Of a stretch of 64,000 bases of DNA, positions 36,333 through 45,020 are shown piece by piece. Each line of letters starts with the position of its first letter. The stretch's first letter is position 1. The stretch comes from Pirellulimonas nuda (lineage in GTDB: Bacteria > Planctomycetota > Planctomycetia > Pirellulales > Lacipirellulaceae). The position numbers and the translations under genes were made by a program. Location: the NCBI RefSeq assembly GCF_007750855.1, contig NZ_CP036291.1, forward strand, positions 1,550,001-1,614,000. The letters run 5' to 3'. Under the pieces are notes generated by a model. The model made no database searches and was not told the origin of the DNA. It saw only the letters and a list, made by a program, of their open reading frames with translations.

Positions 36333-37238
36333 CTAGTGGGCCTTGCCGTGGCTGAAGTCGAGGTACCACCATCCGTCGTCCCATTCGAGTTCCACCTTAC
36401 GCCATCCCAACGGGACCTGCGGGTAGGGATAGAACGGGCCGATGTAGGGCCACGCCGTGGGTGAATATTGCTTCGGGTAGGAGAGCGCGGCGTAGTTGCC
36501 CTGGGCCGCGTAGCTGGGCCACGCGTAGCCCGGCATCTGCGGGTTTTCGTAGCCGCCACCACCGCCTCCGGCGGCATAACCCTGTGGCGCTCCGCCGGCG
36601 TACCCACCGTCCATACAGGCCTGAGCCTGCTGAACTCCGCCCCCGTTCGGGGCGGTGCGCGCCATCGGCATGGGCATGGTCCGACGGGCCATCTGTTGCG
36701 GCCGAGGCATGGCCTGGCGCGACATCTGGTGGGGCATCGGCATCTGCGCCGATTGCTGCATCGGAACCCGTTGCAGCTGCGGCGGCTGCTGCATCGCCAT
36801 CGGCTGCGCGGGCTGTTCGAGCGACGCCTGCCTCGCTGGCGTCGACGCCTGACGGTCATCGCCCAAGGAAAGCAGCAGTGATCCGCTCTCCTCGGTCGGT
36901 TGCGACAGGTTGCGACCCGAGTCGGCCGCGGTCTTGGCCACCGGGTTCTCGGCGCCCACGATCTCCAGCTTGCTAATCACCTTGTCGACGCCCGAAACCC
37001 GTTGGGCAAGCGCCACGGCCTTGTTGGCCTGGTCTTGGCTGGTGACGGTCCCCAGCAGCCAGGCGACCCCATCCTGGTACTTCACCCCCACGTTGTACTG
37101 CGTGAGTTGTCCGCTCTGTTTCAGTTCGCCGGCGATCGACCGAGCCACGGCCTGTTCGTCCGCGGAGCCTGCGCTCGCGGGCATGGGCCAAGCCAGGGCT
37201 GTTAGCGCGATCGCGGCTATCCAGTGTCGTGTCTGCAT
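36333..37238 (-). CDS. Secreted BON-domain protein with Met/Gln/Pro-rich linker
   Basis: A 301-aa exported protein. Signal peptide IAAIALTALAWPMPASAGS; a BON domain at about 25-95 with YNVGVKYQDGVAWLLGTVTS and VSGVDKVISKLEIVG, a fold that binds membranes or lipids. A low-complexity linker rich in Met, Gln and Pro (QPMAMQQPPQLQRVPMQQSA) is followed by a Gly/Tyr-rich stretch. The C-terminal 50 residues, YSPTAWPYIGPFYPYPQVPL then GWRKVELEWDDGWWYLDF, form a conserved planctomycete envelope domain. A GGAGG site precedes the ATG. Role in cell-envelope structure is inferred. Confidence 0.83.
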   Translation of the reverse strand: MQTRHWIAAIALTALAWPMPASAGSADEQAVARSIAGELKQSGQLTQYNVGVKYQDGVAWLLGTVTSQDQANKAVALAQRVSGVDKVISKLEIVGAENPVAKTAADSGRNLSQPTEESGSLLLSLGDDRQASTPARQASLEQPAQPMAMQQPPQLQRVPMQQSAQMPMPHQMSRQAMPRPQQMARRTMPMPMARTAPNGGGVQQAQACMDGGYAGGAPQGYAAGGGGGGYENPQMPGYAWPSYAAQGNYAALSYPKQYSPTAWPYIGPFYPYPQVPLGWRKVELEWDDGWWYLDFSHGKAH

Positions 37239-37460
37239 CTCCCCCCCTCCGGAATTGGATGGCGATCGCTAACCCTGCCGCTCTGGCCGAGGTTCTACGC
37301 GGGTCGCCTGCGAGCTAGCCTGAATGGACTGGGAGCGTCGCACCCGCGGCCCGCACCGAGGCGGGTCGCGCAGCAATCGCTCCGCTGTTCCAATTCGGCC
37401 ATCTCGGGGGCCGGAGGGGAGTTTTTTTCCGGTTTTAGGGGTCAATCCGGAATTGACGGC

Positions 37461-37763
37461 CTAAGCGATGTCGTTCGAGGCGAATCTTGCTAGCACGGGG
37501 TCGACCGAGTCGTCCGCGTGGTGGTAGACCGCTGCGATCAGCATCACTCCGAGCGTGGCGCCTGAGAAAACCCAGCGGAACGCGTCGACAAAGAAGCTGC
37601 AGATCGTCAGCCAAGCGATCGCCAACAGGCATACCGCGAAGAACGACAGCACCACGGATTCCAAGTGCTGGCTCAAGCGTAGCCGCATGGCCCAGGCCGC
37701 GAGGCAGCCGAGCCCGTGCACCACCGCCCACGCGAATACCTGTGAGACGTGAAGGCTATCCAT
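37461..37763 (-). CDS. Small integral membrane protein
   Basis: A 100-aa protein with about three hydrophobic helices: VFAWAVVHGLGCLAAWAM, SVVLSFFAVCLLAIAWLTIC and AFRWVFSGATLGVMLIAAVY. It ends in a short soluble tail (HHADDSVDPVLARF). No family recognised. The hydrophobic pattern and codon composition make it look real. It lies upstream of, and on the same strand as, the BON-domain gene with a 222-nt gap. Confidence 0.65.
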   Translation of the reverse strand: MDSLHVSQVFAWAVVHGLGCLAAWAMRLRLSQHLESVVLSFFAVCLLAIAWLTICSFFVDAFRWVFSGATLGVMLIAAVYHHADDSVDPVLARFASNDIA

Positions 37764-38637
37764 GCCTGTTCCTTAGATCCGGGCGGCTCGATGGGGGGGA
37801 GCCGCCTTCCTGGCGTGCTCCAAGTGGGGAGGCCAGATCGTAGCGTGCAACGCGTCAGGCACGAATGCCATTCCTGAGAATTCGATCGATCTCTCGACAC
37901 CGGGCCGTCGGCGGCACGCCCATTGCATATCCGTACACCTAGGCCCGCGCCCACAGTGCGCCCGGGCCAGACTAGCGCTCTGCGCCACCGGTAGATCCCC
38001 GCCAAGGGGTACGACCGGCGTAGCTGTGCTGCGTCTGTAACACTCCCGCCAGCCGATGGCGGCACACATACGAATAAATCGGGGCAGACCGCGTCGCCGC
38101 ACGCCTGTGCGGCCCCGTGGCGAGGTGTAGCACGCTGCGATATGAGCCGGGCCGTTGCGCGAGGGCGGCTGCGCCAAACGCGGGCGGTGCATGGCGGGCA
38201 TGCTCCGTCAGTTTCACTATTTTGGTGAAACGGCCCACCAAGTTAGTGAAGGCGACGTAACCGCTAAGTGCGAGCCGACTTCCGACTCTCAATCACAGGC
38301 CCGCTTGAGTGCTTCGGCCCAATCTGTCCCGGGTTAGATCGCGTGAACCCCTGAAAAAACCAGTCGATCCGCATGGAAGCGATTGGTTCCCCGCTTCGGT
38401 GAACTAAGCCGAGCCCGACGCGCCGGCTGCGTGGTTCAGCGACGCGAAATCTTGCCGCTTCTCGTCGGAAATCTGAGGCGGAAAACGCGATTGCTCGCCT
38501 TAAGGCCGCCGGCGCCGGGGTTCGGCATAGGCGTTGCTTAGTGGTGTCTTGCGACGCGCTCGGGCACTCCGCCCGGGGCTTCGCCCATGAGGCTTAGCTA
38601 CTGCTTAGAACCACCAGTCAACGGAACGGGGCACACG
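37764..38637. other. Long non-coding region
   Basis: About 870 nt without a credible gene. An inverted repeat GTTTCAC-N7-GTGAAAC lies at 38210-38230, and the last 150 nt have several short GC hairpins. No known structural RNA was recognised. Confidence 0.5.
38210..38230. repeat. 7-bp inverted repeat, operator-like
   Basis: GTTTCAC, 7-nt spacer TATTTTG, GTGAAAC: a perfect dyad in an otherwise unstructured gap. It could be a regulator binding site. Confidence 0.4.
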
Positions 38638-38835
38638 ATGATCGACTATTCGAATACCGATTTCTCTTACGAGGCCGACCGCGCAGGGTTCCGCAACGAG
38701 CGGGAAGAACCCAGCCGCACCAGCTACTCGCGTAGCCGCGCCACCTCCAGCGCCCGGCGGACGCCGCGGCGACGCAGCCCCAAGTCGCCGGGTTGCGGCA
38801 TCGGCGCTCGCCGCAATCGTCGTTGGGCCTGGTAG
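38638..38835 (+). CDS. Small basic conserved protein (65 aa)
   Basis: A 65-aa protein beginning MIDYSNTDFSYEADRAGFRN with an Arg/Ser-rich middle and the C-terminal signature GCGIGARRNRRWAW, which resembles small planctomycete proteins ending in RRNxxW-type motifs. A GGAACGGGG site precedes the ATG. It is convergent with the thioredoxin-fold gene, their stops 14 nt apart. Function unknown; strong basicity suggests nucleic-acid or ribosome binding. Confidence 0.55.
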   Translation: MIDYSNTDFSYEADRAGFRNEREEPSRTSYSRSRATSSARRTPRRRSPKSPGCGIGARRNRRWAW

Positions 38836-38849
38836 CCGCCCGCGGGCGC

Positions 38850-40694
38850 TCAGCGGATCAGGCGACGGATCTCTGTCTCCAGCTCGGCGACGTGCAGGTT
38901 GCGGTTCACTACCTGCCCCTTCTCGTCGAGCATGATCATCAGCGGCAGCGTCATCACGCCCATCTCGTTGGCCAGGCGGCCATCGAGGCCCCCCTCGTCG
39001 TAGACCTGCGTCCACGGGAGGCGGTTGGTGGCAAGGTAGGCTTTGGCGTCGGCGACCGAGGCGTCCAGGTTCACGCCGACAATCGTCAGGGTGCGGCCGT
39101 TCTTTGCGTACAACTCTTTGAGCTGCGCCATGTCGCTCTTACAGGGTTCGCACCAGGTCGCCCAGTAGTGGATGAGCACGTGCTTGCCCGCGAGTTGCTT
39201 CAGGTCGAAGGCGCCGCCGTCGATCTTCTGGGCGCGTAGCTCAATGGGTTTGCCGACGGACGACAGCCGCCGGATCGCGCCGGACGCTTTCCGCCCACGC
39301 GTGGTGTCCGGGAATTGCTTGGCCAGGCGTGCGTACCAATCTTGGGCCTGCTCGGTTTCCCCGGCAAACTCCGCGGCCATGCCGAGCTGAAGCAGCGCCT
39401 CGGCAGACTCCTGATCGTCCGGGTGCTTCTTCACGAACTGCTCTAACTGGTCCAGCCACGCCCGCTGCACCTTGGGGTAGTCTTCTTTCGGGTCCTGCGA
39501 CAGCAGCCCGTACTCGGCCCAGATCCGCTGGAACCGCACGTGCGCGACAAGCGAATCCGCGACCCCTTCCGCCTCGGTCTTCCTGATCAATGCGTCGAGA
39601 GATTGGAGGGAGGCTTTGTTCGAGTTCTCTAGCACGTCGGCCGCGAGCGTGTCGGCAAGCTGCTGGATCCACTGCTCCTTGAGGCCGCTAGAGCTGGCGT
39701 CCGCCAACTGACGCAGCAGGTCGATACGCTTGCCCGCCGCGGCCCCGGGCGATCCGGCGGACTGCCGATCGAGCTTCTCGAGCTCGGTCATCAACTGCTG
39801 CATCTTCTCGCTGGGGCGCTCGCCGCCGGCGGTCGGGGCGATGCCGGGCATCATGAACAACGCCAGCGGGTCTTGCGAGTTCGAGCCGAGTTTCGGACCC
39901 GTGATCACGCGCCAGCCGTCGCCCACCTGCACCAGCGGGCCGAGCTGTACTTGCTCCGTTTCGCCGCCGATTTCTACCAACGCGGTGGCGCCTTCGCAGA
40001 AGGTGGCGTCAGCCGTTGCGCCGTCGACGCCCCCAGGGATCACACCGGGCCGCACCGATCCAAAGTCGATAAATCGCGTGCCGGCCGTCAGCTTCCCGCC
40101 GGCGGCGGTCTCCTGAAAACCCTTGGCGGCCGAGCCGGTGGCGGCCGCAACCTCGCCCGCTACCGAGCCTCCCAACCCAAGCCCCTTGAGCTCGGCGGGA
40201 CTCAGCAGCACCCGGGCGAACGCCGCCGAATCGCGTGAACGCAGCGCGGCGACAACCTCCTCGGCGACCTCGTAGGCCGAGATCGCCCGCCAAGAATCGA
40301 CGCGGCCATCCTCGTTCTCGTCGATCCCCCAGCGGGTGCCGGCGGTGCCGAGCCAGCGGTATTGGTCCGCCTTGTTGTCGAAGTCGGAGTCGATGTCGCG
40401 GTACACCTCAACGCCGTCGCGGTAGTACGACCACACGTCCACCACGTTGTCGCCGTTGGTGTCTGCAAAGCGCCGCAGGTTGCGGCCCTGGCCGTCTCGC
40501 ACCACCCAGGCGGTGATGCCGCCCGATTTCTCTGGGGCGATCGTGCAGGCCGCGATATCGGCCTTGGCGGGGGTCGTGAAGTCGATGCCGGGCTGAATCG
40601 GCGTCAACGCGAGCGCCTGTTCCGCGGTCGGCGACTTCGCAGTCGAAACGCCCGCAAAAAGGGAGGCAGCAATGGCAAGAAGGGCGAATCGCAT
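38850..40694 (-). CDS. Exported thioredoxin-fold (TlpA/redoxin-like) protein with helical-repeat domain
   Basis: A 614-aa protein. Signal peptide FALLAIAASLFAGVSTAKS; an N-terminal segment with calcium-binding-like Asp repeats (FADTNGDNVVDVWSYYRDGV, YRDIDSDFDNKADQYRW, DENEDGRVDSW); a middle domain; TPR-like helices (EQFVKKHPDDQESAEALLQL); and a C-terminal TlpA/AhpC-type thioredoxin fold with active site HYWATWCEPCKSDMAQL. A continuous upstream frame runs through the tRNA-Ile complement and was rejected; ATG 40694 starts at the signal peptide. WCEPC supports disulfide exchange in the periplasm or at the cell surface. Confidence 0.87.
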   Translation of the reverse strand: MRFALLAIAASLFAGVSTAKSPTAEQALALTPIQPGIDFTTPAKADIAACTIAPEKSGGITAWVVRDGQGRNLRRFADTNGDNVVDVWSYYRDGVEVYRDIDSDFDNKADQYRWLGTAGTRWGIDENEDGRVDSWRAISAYEVAEEVVAALRSRDSAAFARVLLSPAELKGLGLGGSVAGEVAAATGSAAKGFQETAAGGKLTAGTRFIDFGSVRPGVIPGGVDGATADATFCEGATALVEIGGETEQVQLGPLVQVGDGWRVITGPKLGSNSQDPLALFMMPGIAPTAGGERPSEKMQQLMTELEKLDRQSAGSPGAAAGKRIDLLRQLADASSSGLKEQWIQQLADTLAADVLENSNKASLQSLDALIRKTEAEGVADSLVAHVRFQRIWAEYGLLSQDPKEDYPKVQRAWLDQLEQFVKKHPDDQESAEALLQLGMAAEFAGETEQAQDWYARLAKQFPDTTRGRKASGAIRRLSSVGKPIELRAQKIDGGAFDLKQLAGKHVLIHYWATWCEPCKSDMAQLKELYAKNGRTLTIVGVNLDASVADAKAYLATNRLPWTQVYDEGGLDGRLANEMGVMTLPLMIMLDEKGQVVNRNLHVAELETEIRRLIR

Positions 40695-40904
40695 GGAAAG
40701 GTCTCTCCACAGCAATAGGGGCGACAGTGCGGCCGGCAGCGGAAAAGCAATCCTGGCCGGGCTCGGGCGGCGGATTATTCCGATTCCGGCGATCGGCGTA
40801 CAGAGCGATCGTGCCGGGAGGGGGGCCGGCGGGCGTTTGACAGCAAACCGTGGCGACCTACAATACTCGATCCGTAAGAGAATCGTCCCAGCGGGGCGAC
40901 CTGC

Positions 40905-40978
40905 GGGCGCGTAGCTCAGTTGGTTAGAGCGCAGCCCTGATAAGGCTGAGGTCCCAGATTCGAGTTCTGGCGCGCCCA
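40905..40978 (+). tRNA. tRNA-Ile (anticodon GAT)
   Basis: Acceptor GGGCGCG pairs with CGCGCCC, D-arm AGCTCAGTTGGTTAGAGC, anticodon loop CTGATAA giving GAT, T-arm CAGA TTCGAGT TCTG. Discriminator A, no encoded CCA. Confidence 0.96.
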
Positions 40979-41921
40979 CTGCTTCTAAGTCGTGTTGAGT
41001 CATGACCTTGTGATCCCTGCCGGCGGATGGTTTTCGCTGTCGGCGGATGGTGATCCCCGGCGGCGGCCGGGTTTCTTCTCCAGGCGCACGGCCGCCACGG
41101 CCGCCACGGCCGCAGCTATCTGTACCCGCTGATTGGTCCGCCCGGCGGGCGGCGTCGGTCGCCCATGAGTCGACGCGCCGACCCCCCCGACGCCCCACTG
41201 CCAGTGGCCCTCCACCGGCCCCTCCCGAGTTTTGTCCCTTTTGTCCGGTCGCCGGGGGGAGCAAAATCGGACAAAACCCCCACCACCGCCGGGTTTTCCC
41301 CGGGATTCTCTCGCCCCCGTTGCCGCGGCGAGCGCTGCTGCGACGCTTTTCCCGGCCCATCGGGCTCGCGTGGTGGACAAAACCCCCATCAATCGGACAC
41401 CCCCCATCGGTAGCGGACCTCACTAGCTGGCTCGCGCGGTTTACGGCCCGCGCCGGGCGATTTCCAGCCCCGTTTGCCGCGGCATGGGGCGACTAGCCTG
41501 CCGCCAGCGGACACCTCGGGGACAAAAGTCCGCGTACTTTGTCTGGTGCGGCGATCCGCGCGCACCACAGCCCTCAGGCAACGGATCCCCCACCCCTGTT
41601 TTCTGCGATGGGGTGGCTATTTGCGAGCAGAAAATGCCGCGAATTGTGCGTCCCGCGGGGCCTCGCCCGGCGGCAACGGTTGCTGGTTGCACCTCTCGGC
41701 CCGTTGTTCTCGCTATCATGAAACGCACGACGGCGGCGCCATGCTCCAGAGCGGCGCACCAGGCGTTCCGCGTCCCGCTCCTCTACTGGTTGCTTCTTCG
41801 TTGCATAACAGGTTTTGCCACCCTGCGGGGCGTTCGATGCGCAGCACGCCAGACCACCGATCGACCGGGTACGTTCATCGAGCCCACGCGCCGACCGGCC
41901 TCACGAACCAGGAGCCTGGGC
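40979..41921. other. Non-coding region between tRNA-Ile and the sulfatase operon
   Basis: About 940 nt. No credible gene was seen; frames are GC-shadow type. It contains short direct repeats: CGGCGGATGGT at 41021 and 41041, and GGACAAAACCCCCA at 41269 and 41375. A position next to a tRNA with scattered repeats fits a decayed integration site, but no integrase or transposase fragment was recognised. Confidence 0.5.
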
Positions 41922-43415
41922 GTGCGTGATCCAAAAACTTGGGTGTTGGCCGCTGCGTGCGTGCTGGGCGCCGCGGCGCGGGCCGACGAGCGGCCCAACT
42001 TTGTCGTGTTCATCGCAGACGACATGAACTGGGACGACAGCGGCGCCTACGGCCATCCGGCCATCCGCACGCCGCACATCGATCGGCTCGCCCGACAGGG
42101 TCTGTTGTTCCGGCACGCCTACCTGACGACCAGCTCTTGCAGCCCGTCGCGGGCCAGCATCATCACGGGCAAGCACCCTCACAACACGGGCGCCGAACAG
42201 CTCCACTGGCCGATCCCCGCGGGGACTCAGACGTTTGTCGGGCGACTCAAGTCGATGGGCTACTACACCGCCGCGGCCGGCAAGTGGCACATGGGCGACG
42301 CGGTCCGCGACCACTTTGACAAGATCTACGAGGCCTCTCCCGATGGATTCGTGCTTCCGACCGGAGGCCGGGGCGGCCCGGCGCGGATGATCGCGCAGCA
42401 GCCAAGCGGCTGCGAGGATTGGCAGCGGGCGCTCGCCGGGCGCGACCCGTCGAAGCCCTTCTTCCTCTGGCTGGCGGCCCTCGATCCCCACCGCGAGTAC
42501 GCCGAGGGCGCCCTCGATCCGCCGCACCGGCCCGGAGACGTGATCGTTCCGCCGCACCTGCCAGACACGCCCGAGGTCCGCGAAGACCTGCGGCTCTACT
42601 ACGACGAGATTGGCAGGCTCGACGGCTACGTCGGCAAGGTGATGGCCGGTCTCCGGGAACAGGGGGTCGCCGACAATACGGTCGTGCTGCTGATCAGCGA
42701 CAACGGACGCCCGTTCCCCCGCGACAAAACGACGCTCTACGACGGCGGCATCCGCACGCCGCTGGTCGTCCGCTGGCCCGCCAAGGTCCGCGGCGGGCAG
42801 ACGACCGACGCGTTGGTCAGCGCGGTAGACCTGGCGCCGACGATCCTTGAGCTGGCGAGCGTCGGGGACGCGGGCCCGGCCCCGTTCGACGGTGAAGGAT
42901 CAAGCTTCGCCGCTACGCTCACGGACCCCGCCGCGACGCGACGGCGGTTCGCGTTTGCCGAGGACCACTGGCACGACTACGAAGACCACGCACGCGCGGT
43001 GGTCGACCAACGCTTCAAGCTGATCCGCAACGACTACGTCGACCTGCCCCCCACCCCGCCGGCCGACGCCGGGCGCGGGCTTTCGTGGCAGTGCATGTTG
43101 AGGCTGCAAGCCGCGGGGGGGCTCACGCCGGCGCAGCAGGCCTGCTTTCTTGCGCCCCGCCCGCGGTGGGAGCTGTACGACCTGCGGCGCGACCCCGGTG
43201 AGCTGCACAACCGAATCGACGACCCCGCGTACGCGGGCGTCGCGACACGCATGAAGCGGGCGCTCCGGGAGTGGACCGCAGAAACCGGCGACTACATCCC
43301 CAGCCGGCGCACCCCCGACGAGTTCGACCGCGCGACCGGGGAACCCGACAACACCGTCCGCAAACGACCGCGCCCGTCGAAGCACGACATGTTCGGCGCC
43401 CATGGGAAATACTGA
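41922..43415 (+). CDS. Type I sulfatase (formylglycine-dependent)
   Basis: A 497-aa exported sulfatase. GTG start at 41922 after an AGGAG site; the upstream open frame was rejected. Signal peptide TWVLAAACVLGAAARADE. Metal site RPNFVVFIADDMNWDD; the maturation motif TSSCSPSRASIITGK holds the Cys that is converted to formylglycine (C-x-P-x-R). Later KWHMGD, ISDNGRPFPRDKTTLYDGGI. Family members remove sulfate esters from algal or animal polysaccharides. Its stop overlaps the next sulfatase start (TGATG). Confidence 0.94.
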   Translation: MRDPKTWVLAAACVLGAAARADERPNFVVFIADDMNWDDSGAYGHPAIRTPHIDRLARQGLLFRHAYLTTSSCSPSRASIITGKHPHNTGAEQLHWPIPAGTQTFVGRLKSMGYYTAAAGKWHMGDAVRDHFDKIYEASPDGFVLPTGGRGGPARMIAQQPSGCEDWQRALAGRDPSKPFFLWLAALDPHREYAEGALDPPHRPGDVIVPPHLPDTPEVREDLRLYYDEIGRLDGYVGKVMAGLREQGVADNTVVLLISDNGRPFPRDKTTLYDGGIRTPLVVRWPAKVRGGQTTDALVSAVDLAPTILELASVGDAGPAPFDGEGSSFAATLTDPAATRRRFAFAEDHWHDYEDHARAVVDQRFKLIRNDYVDLPPTPPADAGRGLSWQCMLRLQAAGGLTPAQQACFLAPRPRWELYDLRRDPGELHNRIDDPAYAGVATRMKRALREWTAETGDYIPSRRTPDEFDRATGEPDNTVRKRPRPSKHDMFGAHGKY

Positions 43416-44800
43416 TGCGCTACCTCCTGCTCTTGCTGCCCGCCTGTTTGCCCATCGCCGCCGCGGGCGCCACGCCGCGGCCCAACATCGTGCTGATTAT
43501 GGCCGACGACGTCGGCATCGAGGCCCTGGGCTGCTACGGCGGCGTGAGCTACCGGACGCCGCAGCTCGACGCGCTGGCCTGCGGCGGCGTGCGCTTCACG
43601 CACGCGTACTCGCAGCCGCTCTGCACCCCCACACGCGTGCAGTTGATGACGGGCAAGTACAACCATCGGAACTGGAAGGCGTTCGGCGTCCTTGACCCCG
43701 GCGAGCGAACCTTTGGGCATCGGCTGCGCGACGCCGGCTACGCGACGGCGATCTTCGGAAAGTGGCAACTGCGGTCGTACGACCCGCCGGACTTCCCGGG
43801 CGCCGCGGACCGCCGCGACTCCGGCATGCACGCCAAGGACGCGGGCTTCGACGAGTACGCGTTGCACCACGCCGGGCATACCGAGGACAAGGGCTCACGC
43901 TACGCCAACCCCACGATGCTTGAGGGGGTCGCGGGGCAGGGGGGCGAGTTGAAGACCTACCCAGGCAGGTTCGGCGAGGACATCTGGGTCGCCAAGACGA
44001 TCGACTTCTTGGAGCGCCATCGCGAGCAGCCGGCGTTTGTCTACTACCCCATGGCGCTGCCGCACTGGCCGTTCGTCCCCACCCCCAACAGCGACGGCTG
44101 GAACCCCGAAGAACCGGCCGCCGAGGCCCTGCGCTACGCCGCAGACATGATCGAGTACATGGACACGGCGGTCGGCAACCTGGTGGCCGGCTTGGACGCC
44201 AAGGGTTTGCGGGACAACACGGTCGTCATTTTCTACAGCGACAACGGCGCCCACATGGACGTCACTTCCAGGCTCGCTGACGGCCGCGCGATTGCGGGGG
44301 GCAAGGGCACGTCGCGCCAAACGGGGGTCCACGTGCCGCTGATCGTCTCGTGGCCGGGGCGGGTCCTACCCGCCCAGAGCGACTCGCTGGTCGACGCTTC
44401 GGACTTCTACCCCACGCTGTGCGAGCTGGCCGGCGCCCCGGCGTCGGCGGACGGGCCCCGCGACGGGATCAGCTTCGTGCCCGAGTTGCTGGGGCGGGCC
44501 GGGCCGAAGCGAGAGGCGGTGTTTTGCTGGTACGACCCGAGGCCCGGCCACGACAAGACGCAGTTCTCTCGCGAAGTGTTTGCGCTAGACCGGCGCTACA
44601 AGTACTTCCGAGACGGACGCTTATTCCGGCTCTCGGACCGCCCGCTCGAAGAGACGCTGGTCGAGCCCGGCTCGGCCGACGGGCGTGATCGGGCGGCCGT
44701 GAAGAAGCTTAAGCGCGTGATCGACGAGGCGATGGAAGGGGTCGCCGAGCCGCCGCTGGTGGACGCCTACGGCCAGCCGACCCCGGACCCCGCGGGCTGA
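43415..44800 (+). CDS. Second type I sulfatase
   Basis: A 461-aa exported sulfatase, translationally coupled to the first. Signal peptide LLLLLPACLPIAAAGATP, metal site RPNIVLIMADDVGIEALGCY, maturation motif QPLCTPTRVQLMTGKYN with the formylglycine Cys. YSDNGAHMDVTS and GGKGTSRQTGVHVPLIVSWP are further conserved blocks. Only limited similarity to the first sulfatase outside the motifs, so the two probably act on different sulfate positions. Confidence 0.94.
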   Translation: MRYLLLLLPACLPIAAAGATPRPNIVLIMADDVGIEALGCYGGVSYRTPQLDALACGGVRFTHAYSQPLCTPTRVQLMTGKYNHRNWKAFGVLDPGERTFGHRLRDAGYATAIFGKWQLRSYDPPDFPGAADRRDSGMHAKDAGFDEYALHHAGHTEDKGSRYANPTMLEGVAGQGGELKTYPGRFGEDIWVAKTIDFLERHREQPAFVYYPMALPHWPFVPTPNSDGWNPEEPAAEALRYAADMIEYMDTAVGNLVAGLDAKGLRDNTVVIFYSDNGAHMDVTSRLADGRAIAGGKGTSRQTGVHVPLIVSWPGRVLPAQSDSLVDASDFYPTLCELAGAPASADGPRDGISFVPELLGRAGPKREAVFCWYDPRPGHDKTQFSREVFALDRRYKYFRDGRLFRLSDRPLEETLVEPGSADGRDRAAVKKLKRVIDEAMEGVAEPPLVDAYGQPTPDPAG

Positions 44801-45020
44801 GGCCCACGCCGCCCTGGACCCCACCTTGGCAGCAGACGGTAGCGACCCGGCGCCGCGTGGTTGACGACCGGCTCGAGCGGAAAGTAGCCTCCAGCCGACG
44901 CGCCGGACCTCCAACCGGGGCGCACAGGGACTACACTGTCAGCTACGATGTGCAGCGACGCGACGCAGTGTCGCCTAGACCCCGGGCGCGATCGCGACCG
45001 ACTCCTACACCAGGGATCCC

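Noticed and set aside
40695..41423. Upstream extension of the thioredoxin-fold gene
   Set aside because: It runs across the tRNA-Ile complement and lacks any domain; the signal peptide starts at 40694.
40979..41921. Integrase or transposase remnant
   Set aside because: Only short repeats were seen; no frame gave a recognisable integrase or transposase motif.
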